Below, one piece after another: positions 11,201 to 23,690 of a stretch of 64,000 nt of DNA (positions are counted from its first letter, which is position 1; each line of letters starts with the position of its first letter). Source of the stretch: Portunus trituberculatus (lineage: Eukaryota; Arthropoda; Malacostraca; Decapoda; Portunidae); the NCBI RefSeq assembly GCF_017591435.1, contig NC_059290.1:5951594-6015593 (forward strand). The letters run 5' to 3'. The notes beneath the pieces are model-generated. The model saw only the letters and a list, made by a program, of their open reading frames with translations. It had not been told where the DNA came from and ran no database searches. The position numbers and the translations under genes were made by a program.

Positions 11201-13733
11201 GACTATAACACTTTTTACTTATGAATGATTTTGTGAAGGTTTGGAGGTAAATGGACAAAAAATTAAGGCGCCAGGATTATACTAAGATCTTTACAGTATC
11301 TTTAAATACTTTGTTCTCTGATACAGACTTAATTTCAAAAGTCACAGAGAATTTGTTAGTTCTCATGGGCGTTTCTGCTATTGATAATACAGAATATGTT
11401 AAACTATCACAAGAACCTCTTGAAAAAGATAGATATCAGTGTTTGGGAGAGTAACCCAGGTTGATAAGGAGAAAAGGTCACAATAAGTCACCAGTCAGTA
11501 ATGTGCACAGGAATGAGATGCAGCTTCTCCATCAAGTCAATCTGAACAAGCCAAAGCAACGCTCTTCAGCATCCTTCCTACTGGTTCACAATGGTTGTCT
11601 GTGTCTGGTCATGAGGAATAAAGTGAGCAGGCTACCCGGTTATAAGATTCAGCATAGATAAGGACATAATATAATAAAAATCAAATACATACCTGAAGCA
11701 AAACATTAAAAGTAAGAAAATGAGTTACATAATGCATACACACTGGAAAATTTCACATTTCTAATTACCTTCTATATGTACACTTTTCTATGAACTAAAT
11801 ATAAGGTACAGTTATGAATTTGACAAACATCACGGATGATGTAAAAATATATGACTGCAAAACTGCACTGGCTGTTATTGAACAAAAATATTGAATATTC
11901 ACATGCACATAACTGATATCACACACTCTTTCTATTGTTCAGCAAGTAATATCATTTATAAAAACATCCTTCACCTGAATCACAAGTGTTCCAGTGATAT
12001 TCTCCACCTTACATGTGGCATATGGGTACACACTGCCCCACTGTGCCCTCTGTCCAGGCCTTTTGCCCTTCCTTCAACAGCCAGTTCACGATGAAATGCA
12101 CAAAGCTTAGGAAAGAGGTTCCCACCCAGGAGACCAACTTAGCTGCAGCACACCAAGGTGAAAATGGCAATACACCTCAAACTCTTGTTTTGCTGCTATA
12201 CACTTATTCTTCTGGCAACATGTTGTCTACCCTGATGCCCCAGGGCCCCATCTGGTGGCTGGCCACATCTTTTAACAACACACTGCAGTTGTGCTTCACT
12301 CACTCAATGCACATCATCTTTCCTTCTTCATGACTCATAGCTTCTTAACATTGGCTTGTCACTCACTGACCACAAAATAAACCCAAAAAAGGAAAAAACT
12401 GAAATTTCCTGCAATACACACAAAGTGTAACCAATGTAGCCTCACAAGAATTAGGCCAGTTTAACCTTGGAACATTTTCTATAAAGTTCTGAGACAATAA
12501 ACACCTTATGGTGTGCTACTAGCTGTGGGAATATTATTCAGACATGCTAAATTGCACCTCTAAATATATAAAAATTACTTGCAATAATTGCACATTTATG
12601 AATCAATTCAGTTTCATACAGAGATGAAAGTACTGAATAAATTATGCATAATATTACTGTCCAACTCAAAAAATAAGTAAAATGATATTTGAGAAAATGT
12701 TATGTTATAGTATTTGAAATGCAGGAAGCCAAGCTTGTCTGGCGTGGCAGCGGCAGGCTGGCGAGGCAGCAGATCTGTGGGCGCCTCACACACCAGCCAC
12801 TCATTGGTCTATGCATCAAAAATATATTTACAGGAAATTTCTTGCATACTATCTAATTTTGTTTTTATAAATGAAAGATTGTCAGAGTCCAAGATAATAA
12901 ACCACAACATACTGATACACTGTAAAGAAAATGCTAAGTAACTGGTTTTCCATATAAAGAAGAGAACTGCATAGCTCACTATGGAAAACCAGAGCAGGTG
13001 TGTCAATAGTAAACAAGAAATATAATAAACAAATGGCCAAAGTTTGTTATTTGAAAGACTTTGATATACAGTGGGCCACAACGTCCTCGTCTGTGTTGGA
13101 CACAGTCTTCTATACTACCTGTCAAAATAAGTCTTATTAAATATAAATATTCAAGACCTTACACCAGTTACATCTTTCCTGAGGTTCCCTTAAAGGTCTG
13201 GTTGAAACAGTCACGAAAATAACAAGTGAGAACCAAATCCTCCACCACAATGGTCCTCCTCAAAGGTGCACACACTAATCAAAACAACAATACAACATGG
13301 AAGGAACAAGCGTACACAGATTCCAAACGGTGTCAGTGGAGCAGTGGCTGAGACTGGATCAGTGTTGCTGAGAGTTGACACAAAGAAAATGTCAGAGAGA
13401 GAGCTTTGGTATGATGACAAGAAAGAGAGGAGAGTGATGGTTATATCAGCAACCAAGGCCTAAGAGGACCATACATACAAAAATGGGAATATGAAAATAC
13501 AGAATGATGAAAATGTATCTATACAGTGACAATGACCTCAACATATGATTCTGATTTAAGAGATTTGGCAAGTGAATACCTCAATGTTACATTAATCCTA
13601 GAAGAAAAAAAAACCCTTCCATTTATACAATAATATATAACAATATTTTTCATGGCCAAAATAATCAGCAACCAGTTCACTCCGGCTCACAGCGCAGGAA
13701 GAAGAATGGCAGCCCAACACAGCGTGGTCGCTC
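11200..13733. other. Region downstream of the WDR48 stop, probable 3' UTR or flank
   Basis: AT-rich, almost microsatellite-free sequence directly downstream (minus-strand sense) of the WDR48 stop codon. I found no AATAAA in minus-strand sense between 13,000 and 13,733, so the cleavage site is not located. A 67-codon plus-strand frame at 11,251-11,454 resembles nothing I know and lacks a supporting splice structure. Confidence 0.4.
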
Positions 13734-16700
13734 TCACTTGATTGGTCGGTAAAACAACACTATGTCCTGGGAGGTGTTGCCCCAGATGAAGTGCTGAACA
13801 GTCCGGAGGTCCATGTTTGGGTCCAGTACCTGCAGGGAGGTGTGCTCAATGACTCCAGGTATAACAAGAAACAGTGACCATTGGGACAGCAACTCAAGCA
13901 CATCTCATGAGGTGGAACATTAAGTAACCTTAAGTACACACATAGTTTTCTCAAGACCTGCTTCCTAAAACTGCTCACCTTGTCATTGCAGAGGAGCTGG
14001 ACCCGCTCCTCTGCTAGTGAAGTTGTTTCTGCTTTGTCATCACCACCACGGTCGTTGTTGTTGTTGGTGGTGGAACCGGTGTCGCTGCCTCCACCCAGCA
14101 CCTTTTCATACACGTGCTCCTGCACCTTGCGGATCTGAATGAAGTCATTTGCACTCAGTCGGTCCCTGGAAGGATAGATACAGCAGGTTAAGTTATGCTA
14201 TTACTATATGTAAGGCTTCTAAAAGCATCACAGTAAACTACTAACATAGGTGAAAAGCCTCCTGTAGAGGTGCACCATAGACTATAGCCAACCTCATCCA
14301 TCATGACTGCACCTGATGCAATGGTGAAGGAATTTAACACTATATTGTCTGATGCTTGAGAATTCTATGATTAAAAGTATCTCCTTTAGTCCATAAATTC
14401 CCGTGAAAAGCCCACATGGCAAAAAAAAAAAAAAAAAAAAAAAAAAGAGAGAGAGAGAGAGAACAAAACAAAGATAGTTGGCTCACTTCTTCTCACGCTT
14501 GATCCCGGAGGAGGCATGTGGCAGAAGGAAGAAGTACACCTTATTTTTGGGCTTTGGGGAAGTCTTCTCTACCACAATGTCCAGCACCCATGGCGGCACC
14601 ATCTCATTGAGCAGCACTCCCTCCGCATCACCACCGGCATCCCCACAAAGCAGGCGGTACAATGTGCGGCCCTGGATCTCACTGCCACAGGAGGGATCCA
14701 GTCAGGGAAGGAGGTGACAAGAAACACAATATAAGAGGCATCCTCAGTCATTACTTGAGTTGAAGGGCAAAGTTACAGAAAAAATAATAGCTTGGCCTTT
14801 ATGGCAGGATTTATCTCACGTACATACACACACACACACATACCTGATGATGACGGGTGTGTGTTGAGGAATGGAGAAATATTCATTGCCAGACTTTGGA
14901 CTAAAACCATTCTGGTTGGCTACAGGTCCAGCCTCGGCCCCCTCACCCCCCTCGTTATCGTCATACATGTAGGTGCGGGGCCAGTGTTCAAACAATGCCT
15001 TGAGAAGCAGCTCGCCATAGTTCACTGCAGGGAAATGTTTCAACCTTAAGACAAGTCCTTATAGAGCAGAGGCATTCTTGTTTACATCAAGTCTTGGTTC
15101 TTTCTCAGTACACAAAAAGATACCACAGAGCAATTATGCAAAACTGAATGACTTGTGCTCAATATAAGCAATGGTGATTAAAAATGCTCATCAAACTTTT
15201 ACTGAAAATTTTCTTTAAGAGAGTACTGAGTGCATATTTATGCAATAAAATTTTCCTTTGCATCAAACCCTTTCATCTTTAACAAAAATTTTAAAACTTA
15301 TTGTGACAATCAAAGACAATGACTAATCCCACTGAAAAGAAAATATTTGGTCACCGAATACTCACACTTGACATCCAGGCCGTCTTGAGTGGGGAAGTCT
15401 GCCTCCTTTGCTGAGACCCAGGCTGACAGGCAGTCCACCTCATCCCTCTTCTCTGCCAGGTGGATGGTCAGCATCTGTTGCCATGGAACACACACATAAA
15501 TGCTGGAGTTTGTACAGAGAAACACAAGCATGCACAAAACACACATATTAAGCAAATAATTACAGTAAAGAATAAATCAATAAAACATTTTGGCAACATT
15601 ACACCAGGAAGTCTACTACAGTTCTTATTATCTTAATTGTCACAAAATAAATCTAGCATATACCACCACCACCAGATTCTACTCACCCCAGTCTTGAGGT
15701 CCACAGTGAACCAGCTTGGCACAAAGATTGCTTTGTTTCTCTTCTGTTTCTCTGACTCAAAATCAACCTTCCCCAACTCCTCCACTTTAGTGGCCTGTGG
15801 CGGAGAACAAACATCACTCAAAAAATCTTTTCTCAAAGAATGGTGTGTAATACTAACAAAAAACACACACACACACCGCGTAGTGTAGTGGTTAGCATGC
15901 TCAGCTCACAACCGAGAGGGTCCGGGTTCGAGTCCTGGAAAGTGGCGAGGCAAATGGGCAAGGCGGAGGCGGTGGCGTAGTGGATAAGGTGGTGAGCGTG
16001 GGATCGGGCAGACATCCACGTGTAGGTTTGAATCCCACCACGTACAGCCTTAAAACACTTTGCCATTTGTCGAGTGGTTTAAAGTTACTTACACGTCACC
16101 ATGATACCCAGGTTCTAGGTAGTTACACCCAAGATGAGCTTCGGTGGTGATATAGGCCCTAATATGGGTACCACTATAAATAAAACTGTCTGTGCCACTA
16201 ATGGGCGGAAGCTGAACAACGCTTCCCATACCCTCTTCAAGTATGCCTACAGGCGCTATAGGCCTTACCATAAAAATAAAAGCTTCTTAATGTGTGGCCC
16301 CTGTTCACCTAGCAGTAAATAGGTACGGAATGTAACTCGAGGGGTTGTGGCCTTGCTTTCCCGGTGTGTGGAGTGTGTTGTGGTCTCAGTCCTACCCGAA
16401 GATCGGTCTATGAGCTCTGAGCTCGCTCTGTAATGGGGAAGACTAGCTGGGTGACCAGCAGGAAACCGTGGTGAATTACACCTTCCTTGTCATGTTAAGG
16501 AGCAAGTATAGTGCATACACTACTATTTTTCCTCAACTTTACAATAAAAAAATACAAAAACTTTATTATTCTGACAGATTTCAAAGGTGAATAAGTCTAA
16601 AACCTTGTGTTTAAAGACAGAATAATGCAAATCTCTACATCCTGGAAAGTGTCAGCTTGATCACATTTTACCACCACCTGGGAATGACCCAACATGCTGC

Positions 16701-19042
16701 CTTTACCTTAAGTATGTCCCAGAGTGCCACATTCTCCTCAGTGTCTCGAGTGAGGACGTGACGCTTATCATTGAGGACGACATAAGTCTTGATGGCCGGG
16801 CCACCCTTGATGGTCCAGTCTGGCTGTGTCATCACCGGCCGCAGTTCCCTCACCTCCTCGTTGTCACAGTAGTCCTCCACGTGGGACAGTCTGTTGTTGA
16901 GTGGCTGAGGGAAGGAAGGAGAACAGCTTGTGACTGGCTGTGTACATCACCATCACTTGTCATCATTCCATCTGAGCTACTCTGCAGTTAATACTACATT
17001 ACTAAACAAGCAGATCCCAAACAACATTACCTGGCTGATGTAGGAAAGCAAAGATTTACCAAAGCACCTTCTCTGTAATATTTAAAAGGATCAAGCAGTG
17101 TTAAGTGGTGCATGAAAAAAATTTACTTTTCTCTTATTTTTCTATCCATTAATAATCACTTATGCGTAGACGCACCCAACACTTGATGGCAGAGTTGGTG
17201 GTGGCCACGTAGAGAGCCGAGTTGTCTGGGGTGAGCAGCATCTTGAGTACCGGTGCCGACTCCTGGCACAGCAGCACACCTTTGTCTGGCGCACGTGTCT
17301 CACATTTGTAGATAAGCTTGTCTCGCCCTCCAGAGTATATAGTTGTGAAATTCTCATTTACCTGATGAAGGGATACACACTGTAATTTATTGTGAAAGGA
17401 GGAGGAGTAAGAATTTCTTGTTATTTCAATACTTTTGGTACCCTACCTGAGAATTTCCTTCCTCTGAGTTCCCATCACATGATGTGCTAGATTTAAGGCA
17501 TAGTATTCCACAAGTGAGTTTAACCATTTGTTACATAATATATTGAATTCATATTATGATAGTAGTAGTTTTAAGCATGTTCTACAACAATGCACTATTC
17601 TATATTTTATCCTTCTGTGATCAATAACATATCCATTTATGGCTAAGCATTAATAGCAGCAGGATGTAGTGAAGGCAAAACTTTCGACCAACACCAGCCC
17701 TACCCCCCCATCATGGTGTCAGGCACCACATGTACAATTATACATTACCTGAAGTGCCCAGACTCCCTCTTCATGCAGCATGATGGTCTTAGTGCAGCAC
17801 TGCTGGCCCAGCGACCACAGCTTGATAGTTCCATCAGAGCTGCCTGAGATCACTTGAGTCCCATCACGATTGACAATTAAAGCCTTGACATTGTCTGTGT
17901 GGCCTGATGGTGGATAACAACAAATAAATAAACAACCAAAGGTAGTAATATGCTGTGGTGTTCACTAAAGTGCTAATGATGTATCAACAATGATATGAAC
18001 ACCACTGAGAATAAAGAAAACTCAGTGCATGCCAACCTTTCAGTTTCATGATTTTATTGCCAGTGCGAGGGTCCCAGATCCTCAGCTGCTTCTCTGTGCT
18101 GCCGCTGACAATGACAGTGCCGGGCGGGTTCATGGCCAGGCTGTAGATGGAGTCCTTATTGCCATTCAGGGATGATGCTGCAACAACAAACACTATTCAG
18201 TATCTCTTCACTCACTCTCTCTCACACACACACACACACACAAGACCTAAATAAGATCTGGAAATGGAGTAAAAAGTGGAAGATGGAATTCAATGTGGAC
18301 AAAAGTTATATCATGGAAATGGGAAAGAGTGAAAGACGACCAGTGGGAATCTATAAGATAGGAGATGGAGTAGAACTGGAGAAAGTAAAAAAAAAAAGGA
18401 CTTGGGAGTGACGATGGAAGAAAACAATCAACCAGTAAGCCATATTGATAGAATTTTCAGAGAGACATATAATTTGCTAAGGAATATTGGATTAGCATTT
18501 CACTACATGGACAAAGAAATGATGAAGAAATTGATAAATACAATAATACGACCCAGATTGGAATATGCAGTTGTGTGTGGACCCCACATAAAAAGAAACA
18601 CATAATGAAGTTGGAGAGACTACAAAAAAATGGCTACAAGAATGGTTCCACAATTTGAAGGGATGACATATGAGAAGAGACTAAAGGCTATGGATCTACC
18701 AACCCTGGAACAGAAAAGAGAGAGAGGGGATCTGATACAAGTTTATAAATTGATCAATGGAATGGATGAAGTGGATAATGAGAAACTGATCCTGAGAAAA
18801 GAATATGACATTTGAAGCACAAGATCGCATGGTAAAAAAAACTGATGAAGAGAAGATGTCTGAGAGATGTTAAAAAAATAAAGTTTCCCACAAAGATGTG
18901 TTGAGACTTAGAACAGTTTGAGTGAGCAAGTGGTGTCAACAAAGAGTGTGCATAATTTTAAAGAAAAATTAGATAAGTGTAGATATGGAGACAGGGCCAT
19001 AGGAGCGTAAAGCCCAGGCCCTGTAAAACTACAACTAGGTAA

Positions 19043-19111
<69 letters not shown>

Positions 19112-22100
19112 GGCATTCCCACCATATAATGCTACCAAGAAACATGCACCAGGTGAACATTTTTCTAACCAATCTCATAAAATGCTGACTGGCAATGTGA
19201 AAAAATATCTGAATTGAGTTAGCTTATCTTGTGAGCTTTCCCTATCAAGACAAAATACATATAATTGTGGTAGTAATCATGATGGTGACAACAATGACAC
19301 AACAGGCACTCACTGGTGACAGTGTTATTGCTGGCGGTGAGTGCTGTGAGGGTCTGCACATCCCACAGGAAGATGGCCTTGTCTAGCCCAGCAGAGGCCA
19401 CCTGCTCCCGGTCCCGTGCATAAGCCAGTGCCCTCACATAGTCCTTGTGAGTTCTCAGGGTGGACATGCAGAAGCCCTGCGTGGGAGATGGATTACATAC
19501 AGTCAAGATGAGAGGGGTCATTTCTCAGTGTTTATGACATTTTCATGCCAATATGTCAGCATGATCAGAAGTATATATGTAAATACAATAGCTTTCAATC
19601 TGTGAAATCTTATAATCTAATAATGGGGAAGAATTCTCTGAAGCAATTTCTATGCAGTATCCTGAGAAAAGTTGGAATTTTCAAATTCTTCCTTTTTCAT
19701 ATATAAAGTTGATAGCAACCATCAAAAATTTACTTTCCTACTATTCTTAACAGTTATCTATATCAATTTCCTTAATTCCCTTTCCAACAAGCAGTTTTAG
19801 CCAAAAGGCAAGTGGTTGGCACATCTTGCAGGTTGCTGCAGGACACGTTACACACCTTGTGGGCATTCCATACTTTGACTGTTGTATCTGCACTGGCTGA
19901 TATCACTGAAAAGAAACATGAAATTCAACATTACCTTTCTTGTTCATAATTTTTACCACTTACAAACACTAAAAACAAAATTAAATGTCCATTTTGTAAA
20001 CAAGGGAGAATGGAGATGACTGAAAGGAGAAGTAATTCATAACAATCCATTCTAGGAAACTCTAACTAAGAAATTCCATCCCACAACAGACAAAACGTTT
20101 GCAACAGAATAGCCATGACAGAGGAAATCAGTGTTAAGGAAGGTTTTTTTTTTCTTTGTTTTTGCTTTATTTAAGAGAGAACTGGCCAAGGGCAACAAAA
20201 ATATAAAGAAAAAAAACCCCACTCAGTTGTTACTCTCCTTAGAGAGCCAATAGAATTTGCCAAAGGATAGGGACAAATGCCTTGAAACCTCCCTTTTGAA
20301 TGAAGTCAAGTCATAAGAAGTTGGAAATACAGACACAGGCAAGGGATTCCAGAGTTTATCAGAGAAAGGTATGAAAGACTGGGAGTACTGGTTAACTCCT
20401 GTTAGAGAGTTGGACAGCATAGGGGTGAGAGGAAGAAGATAGCCTTGTACAGTGATGCCACAGGAGGAGGGGAGGCATGCAGTCAGCAGGATCAGTAGAA
20501 TAGTTAGCATGAAAATAGCGATGAAAGATAGCAAGATATGCAACATTCCGGTGGTGAGAAAGAAGCTGAAGACAGTCAGTTAGAGGAGGGGAACTGATGA
20601 GATGAAAAGCTTCTGATTCCATCCTATCTAATAAAGCTGTGTGAGAGGAGCCCCCTCCAAACATGTGAAGAGTACTCCATGCAAGGGCAGATAAGGCCCT
20701 TGTACAGAGTCAGCAGCTGGAGAGAATGCCTGACTTCATAGAAGCTGTTTTAGCAAGAAATGAGATGTGAAGTTTCCAGTTTAGATTATGAGCAAAGACA
20801 GGCTGAAGATATTCAGTGAAGAAGAGGGGGACAGTTGAGTGTCACTGAAGAAGAGGGAATAGCTGTCTGGAAGGTTGTGTCAAGCTGATAGATGGAGGAA
20901 TTGAGTTTTTTGAGGCACTGAATACTACTAAGTTTTCTCTGCCCCAATCAGAAAATTAAGAAATGTCAGAAGTTAGGCATCCCTGCATAACCTGTTGACT
21001 TCCTGAAGGCTTGGTCATCTCTGAAAGATGTGGAAAAGTGTAGGGTGGTATCATTAGCAAAGAGTGGATAGGGCAAGAAGTTTGGTTAAGATCATGAATG
21101 AATAATAGAAAGAGAGTGGATGACAGGACAGAACCCTGAGGAACACCACTGTTGATAGACTTAAGAGATGAACAGAGGCCATCTACCACAGCAGCAATAG
21201 AATGGTCGGAAAGGAAACTTGAGATAAAGTTGCAGAGAGAAGGATAGAAACCGTAGGAGGGTAGTTTTGAGATCAAAGCTTCGTGCCAGACTCTATCAAA
21301 AGCTTTTGAGATGTCTAACACGACAACAAAAGTTTCACCAAAGTTTCTAAAAGAGGATGGCCAAGACTAGGTAAGGAAAGCCAGAAGATCACTAGCAGAA
21401 TGGCCCTGACGGAAGATTAACCCCATGTGACTCCCGGTTCCTGCCAGTGTACCACCACCACCACCACTACCACTCACAGTTCTTGCCACCGCAGCACAGC
21501 ACAATGTCATTAACCCAGTCTGTATGGTGCTCCATGGACTGGATGTAAGGTTCCCGCTGATTCTTGCAGTTCCATATCCGGATGATGGAGTCCCGGCCAG
21601 CGGAGTACAGCCGCTGCAGGTGTGGGTCATACTGCAGTGAGTTGACAGACGAGCGGTGAAACTTCTCCACCTCATCGCGGATCACAAAGGATATCTGCAG
21701 CAGATTGCAAGCATGTAGGGTTGGTCGGTGGTTGTTATCCTCTTACACTTAATACACTGAATATCTTATTTTGAGGTGTTTTTGCATTGTTTTCATCTGA
21801 ATTGTTTCAGTACTTGTGTAACACTGCATATTTTCCCTCCAACTGTTCTATTATCAATGATGTTCCCCATAAATGTTTGAAAATTTTGCACAGATATAAT
21901 TCTAAAGTAAGAGAAAATACACCAGACATAAACTTTACAGTATTTCATGACACTATGATGGCTATTCTCATTAGAAACACCATAAATAAAGAACATCCCA
22001 ATTTTATTGGATTAATGTGTACAATCATCCCCAATATAATCACGCTACATTCCACTGTAGCTTGTGATAATACTAAGAGCAAGTTACATATTATTAAGAC

Positions 22101-22198
22101 CACCAAATATTCCAAAAGCCTCACTGAAATATTCACAAACTTACCTGCACCTTCTTCCGAGTGGAATGTGTGCTGTTCTGTCTGTGGCTGGTGATCAT
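13734..22198 (-). CDS. WDR48: WDR48 (UAF1), WD-repeat deubiquitinase activator, 14 exons
   Basis: WDR48/UAF1 binds and activates the ubiquitin-specific proteases USP1, USP12 and USP46, acting in Fanconi/PCNA deubiquitination and endosomal roles (family knowledge). I read 14 coding exons (high to low): 22198-22145, 21694-21478, 19905-19856, 19476-19314, 18177-18037, 17903-17749, 17361-17176, 16904-16707, 15794-15687, 15474-15366, 15024-14844, 14681-14487, 14165-13979, 13829-13734. All introns are GT-AG, and the phases join into 2,040 nt, 679 codons plus TGA, close to the 677-residue human protein. The start reads MITSHRQNSTHSTRKKVQ, matching the family's basic N-terminus. Residues about 20-360 form WD repeats ending in IIRIWN, VKVWN, IFLWD, LRIWD and IKLWS. 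An ancillary domain follows, then the C-terminal SUMO-like domain ending VLFYRPIK. Exon 5 uses a weaker donor (GTTGGC). An out-of-frame ATG lies 19 bp upstream. Introns carry LINE and SINE insertions. No inactivating change was seen. Confidence 0.96.
14419..14462. repeat. (A)n-(GA)n tract in WDR48 intron 12
   Basis: A 27-bp A run followed by (GA)n, lying 25 bp downstream of the exon 12 donor in minus-strand sense. Confidence 0.9.
14823..14843 (-). repeat. (GT)n tract forming the WDR48 intron 11 splice donor
   Basis: In minus-strand sense the exon 11 donor reads AG|GTATGTGTGTGTGTGTGT, so the 5' splice site is the first unit of a (GT)n microsatellite of about 9 units. Confidence 0.9.
15877..16500 (+). 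mobile_element. Composite tRNA-derived SINE in WDR48 intron 8
   Basis: Two successive tRNA-like heads are visible. The first has an A-box-like TAGTGTAGTGGTTAGCATG near 15,881 and a B box GGTTCGAGTCC at 15,925-15,935. Its anticodon-loop position reads CTCACAA (a CAC, valine-like anticodon), but the acceptor stem does not pair. The second has GTAGTGGATAAGG near 15,975 and a B box GGTTTGAATCC at 16,025-16,035. A body follows, including GGGCGGAAGCTGAAC at about 16,204, which recurs at 24,882. These are RNA polymerase III promoter elements of a SINE, not working tRNA genes. It lies wholly within the intron between WDR48 exons 8 and 9. Confidence 0.75.
18242..19050 (+). mobile_element. LINE fragment, family 3 (RT C-terminal region)
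   Basis: Plus-strand reading with two frame changes gives a typical non-LTR reverse transcriptase C-terminal region: WSKKWKMEFNVDKS, then DLGVTMEENNQPVSHID, then LINTIIRPRLEYAVV, then YEKRLKAMDLPTLEQKRERG. This thumb and C-terminal pattern is typical of CR1/Jockey-type LINEs. The 5' part is missing. The 3' end AACTAGGTAAATA runs straight into (CA)n, probably the element's tail. It sits in WDR48 intron 4, antisense to the gene, and is distinct from the main LINE family of the window. Confidence 0.8.
19049..19110. repeat. (CA)n at the 3' end of LINE family 3
   Basis: About 31 CA units contiguous with the LINE 3' end. Confidence 0.95.
20141..21417 (-). mobile_element. LINE family 1, copy A, 5' truncated, in WDR48 intron 2
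   Basis: Minus-strand reading covers the reverse transcriptase from just before motif A to the 3' tail. Motif A is VVLDISKAFDRVWHEAL, motif B is SGVPQGSVLS, and the catalytic box reads FANDTT instead of FADD, so the second catalytic Asp is Asn. The C-terminal region (around 20,223-20,660) has many frame changes. The 3' end shows the family's GTTGCCCTTGGCCAGTT ending and an A/T-rich tail. It inserted in the same orientation as WDR48, ending about 60 bp from the exon 2 donor. Clade is Jockey/CR1-like by motif pattern; exact clade not assigned. Confidence 0.85.
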
Positions 22199-22230
22199 TC
22201 TGGCTGACCTTCTTCATGGGGCTTGGCCTG
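22145..22230 (-). promoter_or_regulatory. WDR48: WDR48 start-codon context with upstream out-of-frame ATG
   Basis: The start codon is at 22,196-22,198. An upstream ATG at 22,215-22,217 opens a different frame that overlaps the true start. A TTTCAG at about 22,228-22,233 (minus sense) could be an acceptor joining a non-coding first exon further upstream. A GC-rich segment at 23,740-23,870, with a GGTGAGTCG donor-like site in minus sense near 23,861, is a candidate for that exon. The uORF is seen directly; the exon model is inference. Confidence 0.35.
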
Positions 22231-22274
22231 AAACATTGATTGTGTCCTGAAGAGATACCCACACTAACAAAGGC

Positions 22275-22277
<3 letters not shown>

Positions 22278-22364
<87 letters not shown>
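22278..22364. repeat. (GA)n microsatellite upstream of WDR48
   Basis: About 43 GA units, 80 bp upstream of the WDR48 start codon. Confidence 0.97.
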
Positions 22365-22368
<4 letters not shown>

Positions 22369-22554
22369 TGCAGGTTAGGGGGATACGGCTCAGATGGCTT
22401 CCAAGCAACCAATTAGTGATAATCTGAGGTAATTAAAAAGCCTTGCATGAAAAAGAAAACCTGTCTTCTGCCATGTCAAACTCTATGCAGCTTCTGTGTC
22501 AAGCTGTGAGTTGTGCCACACCCTTGCCTGTGTTGGCCTCGTGTGTTGGGGTGC

Positions 22555-22775
22555 CCCCCCCCTTTTTTTTTTTAATGCAAGAAAGGAAATCTGGCCAAAG
22601 GTAAGTCAAATTATCAAGAAAATGGCCCAATGAGATGCCAATTCCCATACAGGGTCAAGAGAATAAGCTAAAACAATGGGATAAATGTCATGAACCCTTC
22701 CTCTTAAATGAGCTCAAGTCATAGGTAGATACAGAAGCAGGCAGGGAGTTCCAGAGTTTATCAGAGACTTGTAGT
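22555..22775 (-). mobile_element. LINE family 1, 3'-end fragment
   Basis: In minus sense the sequence matches the end of the family 1 LINE: CTCTGGAACTCCCTGCCTG, then ATGACTTGAGC, the shared GGCCATTTTCTTG region, GGCCAGATTTCC and an A tail ending next to a G run. Only about 220 bp remain. Confidence 0.65.
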
Positions 22776-23084
22776 GGTGTGAGGCTTGTTGGGTCCACAA
22801 CCAGCCTTGTGAGTCCTGTGTGGTTGGCTAAGTGACTGCTTTGTGAGTGTATGGATGGTGTGGAAACCTATACCAAATTTCATTGAAATCAGTTTAATGT
22901 TTTTCTTTTTTTCAGCAGGCACACCCAAACACACACAGACAGAAAGACAGTGTGTTTGGGATTCAACTCCAAACTGACAAAGACTGCTCCATTTACACCT
23001 CACTAAATCATCAATACTCAAAGCTGACAATGAATACTTGGCACCACCATAAAGAATTGGGTTTTAGTGACAGATTTGACTAAA

Positions 23085-23205
23085 TAATCTAATGGTTTTG
23101 GATTGGAGGTAAGATGCCAGTCCCCAAGCAGGTTTGAGAGTAGCCAAAAGAATGGGACAAATGTCAAGAAACATCCCTCTTAAATGAGTTCAGGTTATTA
23201 GTGAA
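23085..23205 (-). mobile_element. LINE family 1, short decayed 3' fragment
   Basis: Minus-strand sense resembles the last part of the family 1 LINE, including AACCTGAACTCATTTAAGAG, GGGATGTTTCTTGACATTTG and CCCATTCTTTTGGC. Heavily diverged. Confidence 0.5.
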
Positions 23206-23690
23206 GGCCGAGATGCAGAGGTTAACTTTGACTGAACGCACGAAACACACTAGCATCAAAACAAGACAGAAAATATGAAATACATGGAACCACAACCCCA
23301 CAAACACACCCCTGGATATTTCAATAGTGTAGAGCAGGTAATAATGGAGGCTGAGTGACACAGCTGATATCTGAGTGAATACAAGAAACATTTACCCATC
23401 CCAACATCAAAACAAACCGGAAATAAGGTAACACAGCAAACCACACCTCCACAAACACTCCCACACTGAATATTTCGATAATGTTAGACGAAAAATTACG
23501 AAAGCTGAGGGACAAAACTAATGTTCCAGTGAATCCAGTGAACACATATACTCACATCAAAACAAGCCACAAATAATGGAATACAGCAAAACACAACACG
23601 ACAAACACTCCCACACAGAATATTTTAGTAATCTAAGGCAGAAAATAATGAAAGCTGAGGAACAGAGCGGATATTTGGGTGAATATTATA
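23205..23690. repeat. Tandem repeat of about 150 bp, three units plus partial
   Basis: The anchor CATCAAAACAA recurs at about 23,254, 23,405 and 23,555, i.e. spacings of 151 and 150 bp. Each unit also carries CACAAACAC(A/T)CCC, then AATATTT(C/T) or GATATTTC, GCTGAG(T/G)GACA or a variant, and a final GTGAAT. Units differ by many substitutions. The array lies between two LINE remnants and the GC-rich segment that may be the WDR48 promoter. Confidence 0.8.

Noticed and set aside
11251..11661. Two adjacent plus-strand frames of 67 and 66 codons
   Set aside because: No recognisable domain, no splice-supported structure and unremarkable composition; kept as possible 3' flank of WDR48.
15877..15950. 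Possible tRNA-Val (CAC) gene
   Set aside because: D-loop and TpsiC regions fit, but the acceptor stem does not pair and the anticodon stem has a mismatch; it continues into a SINE body.
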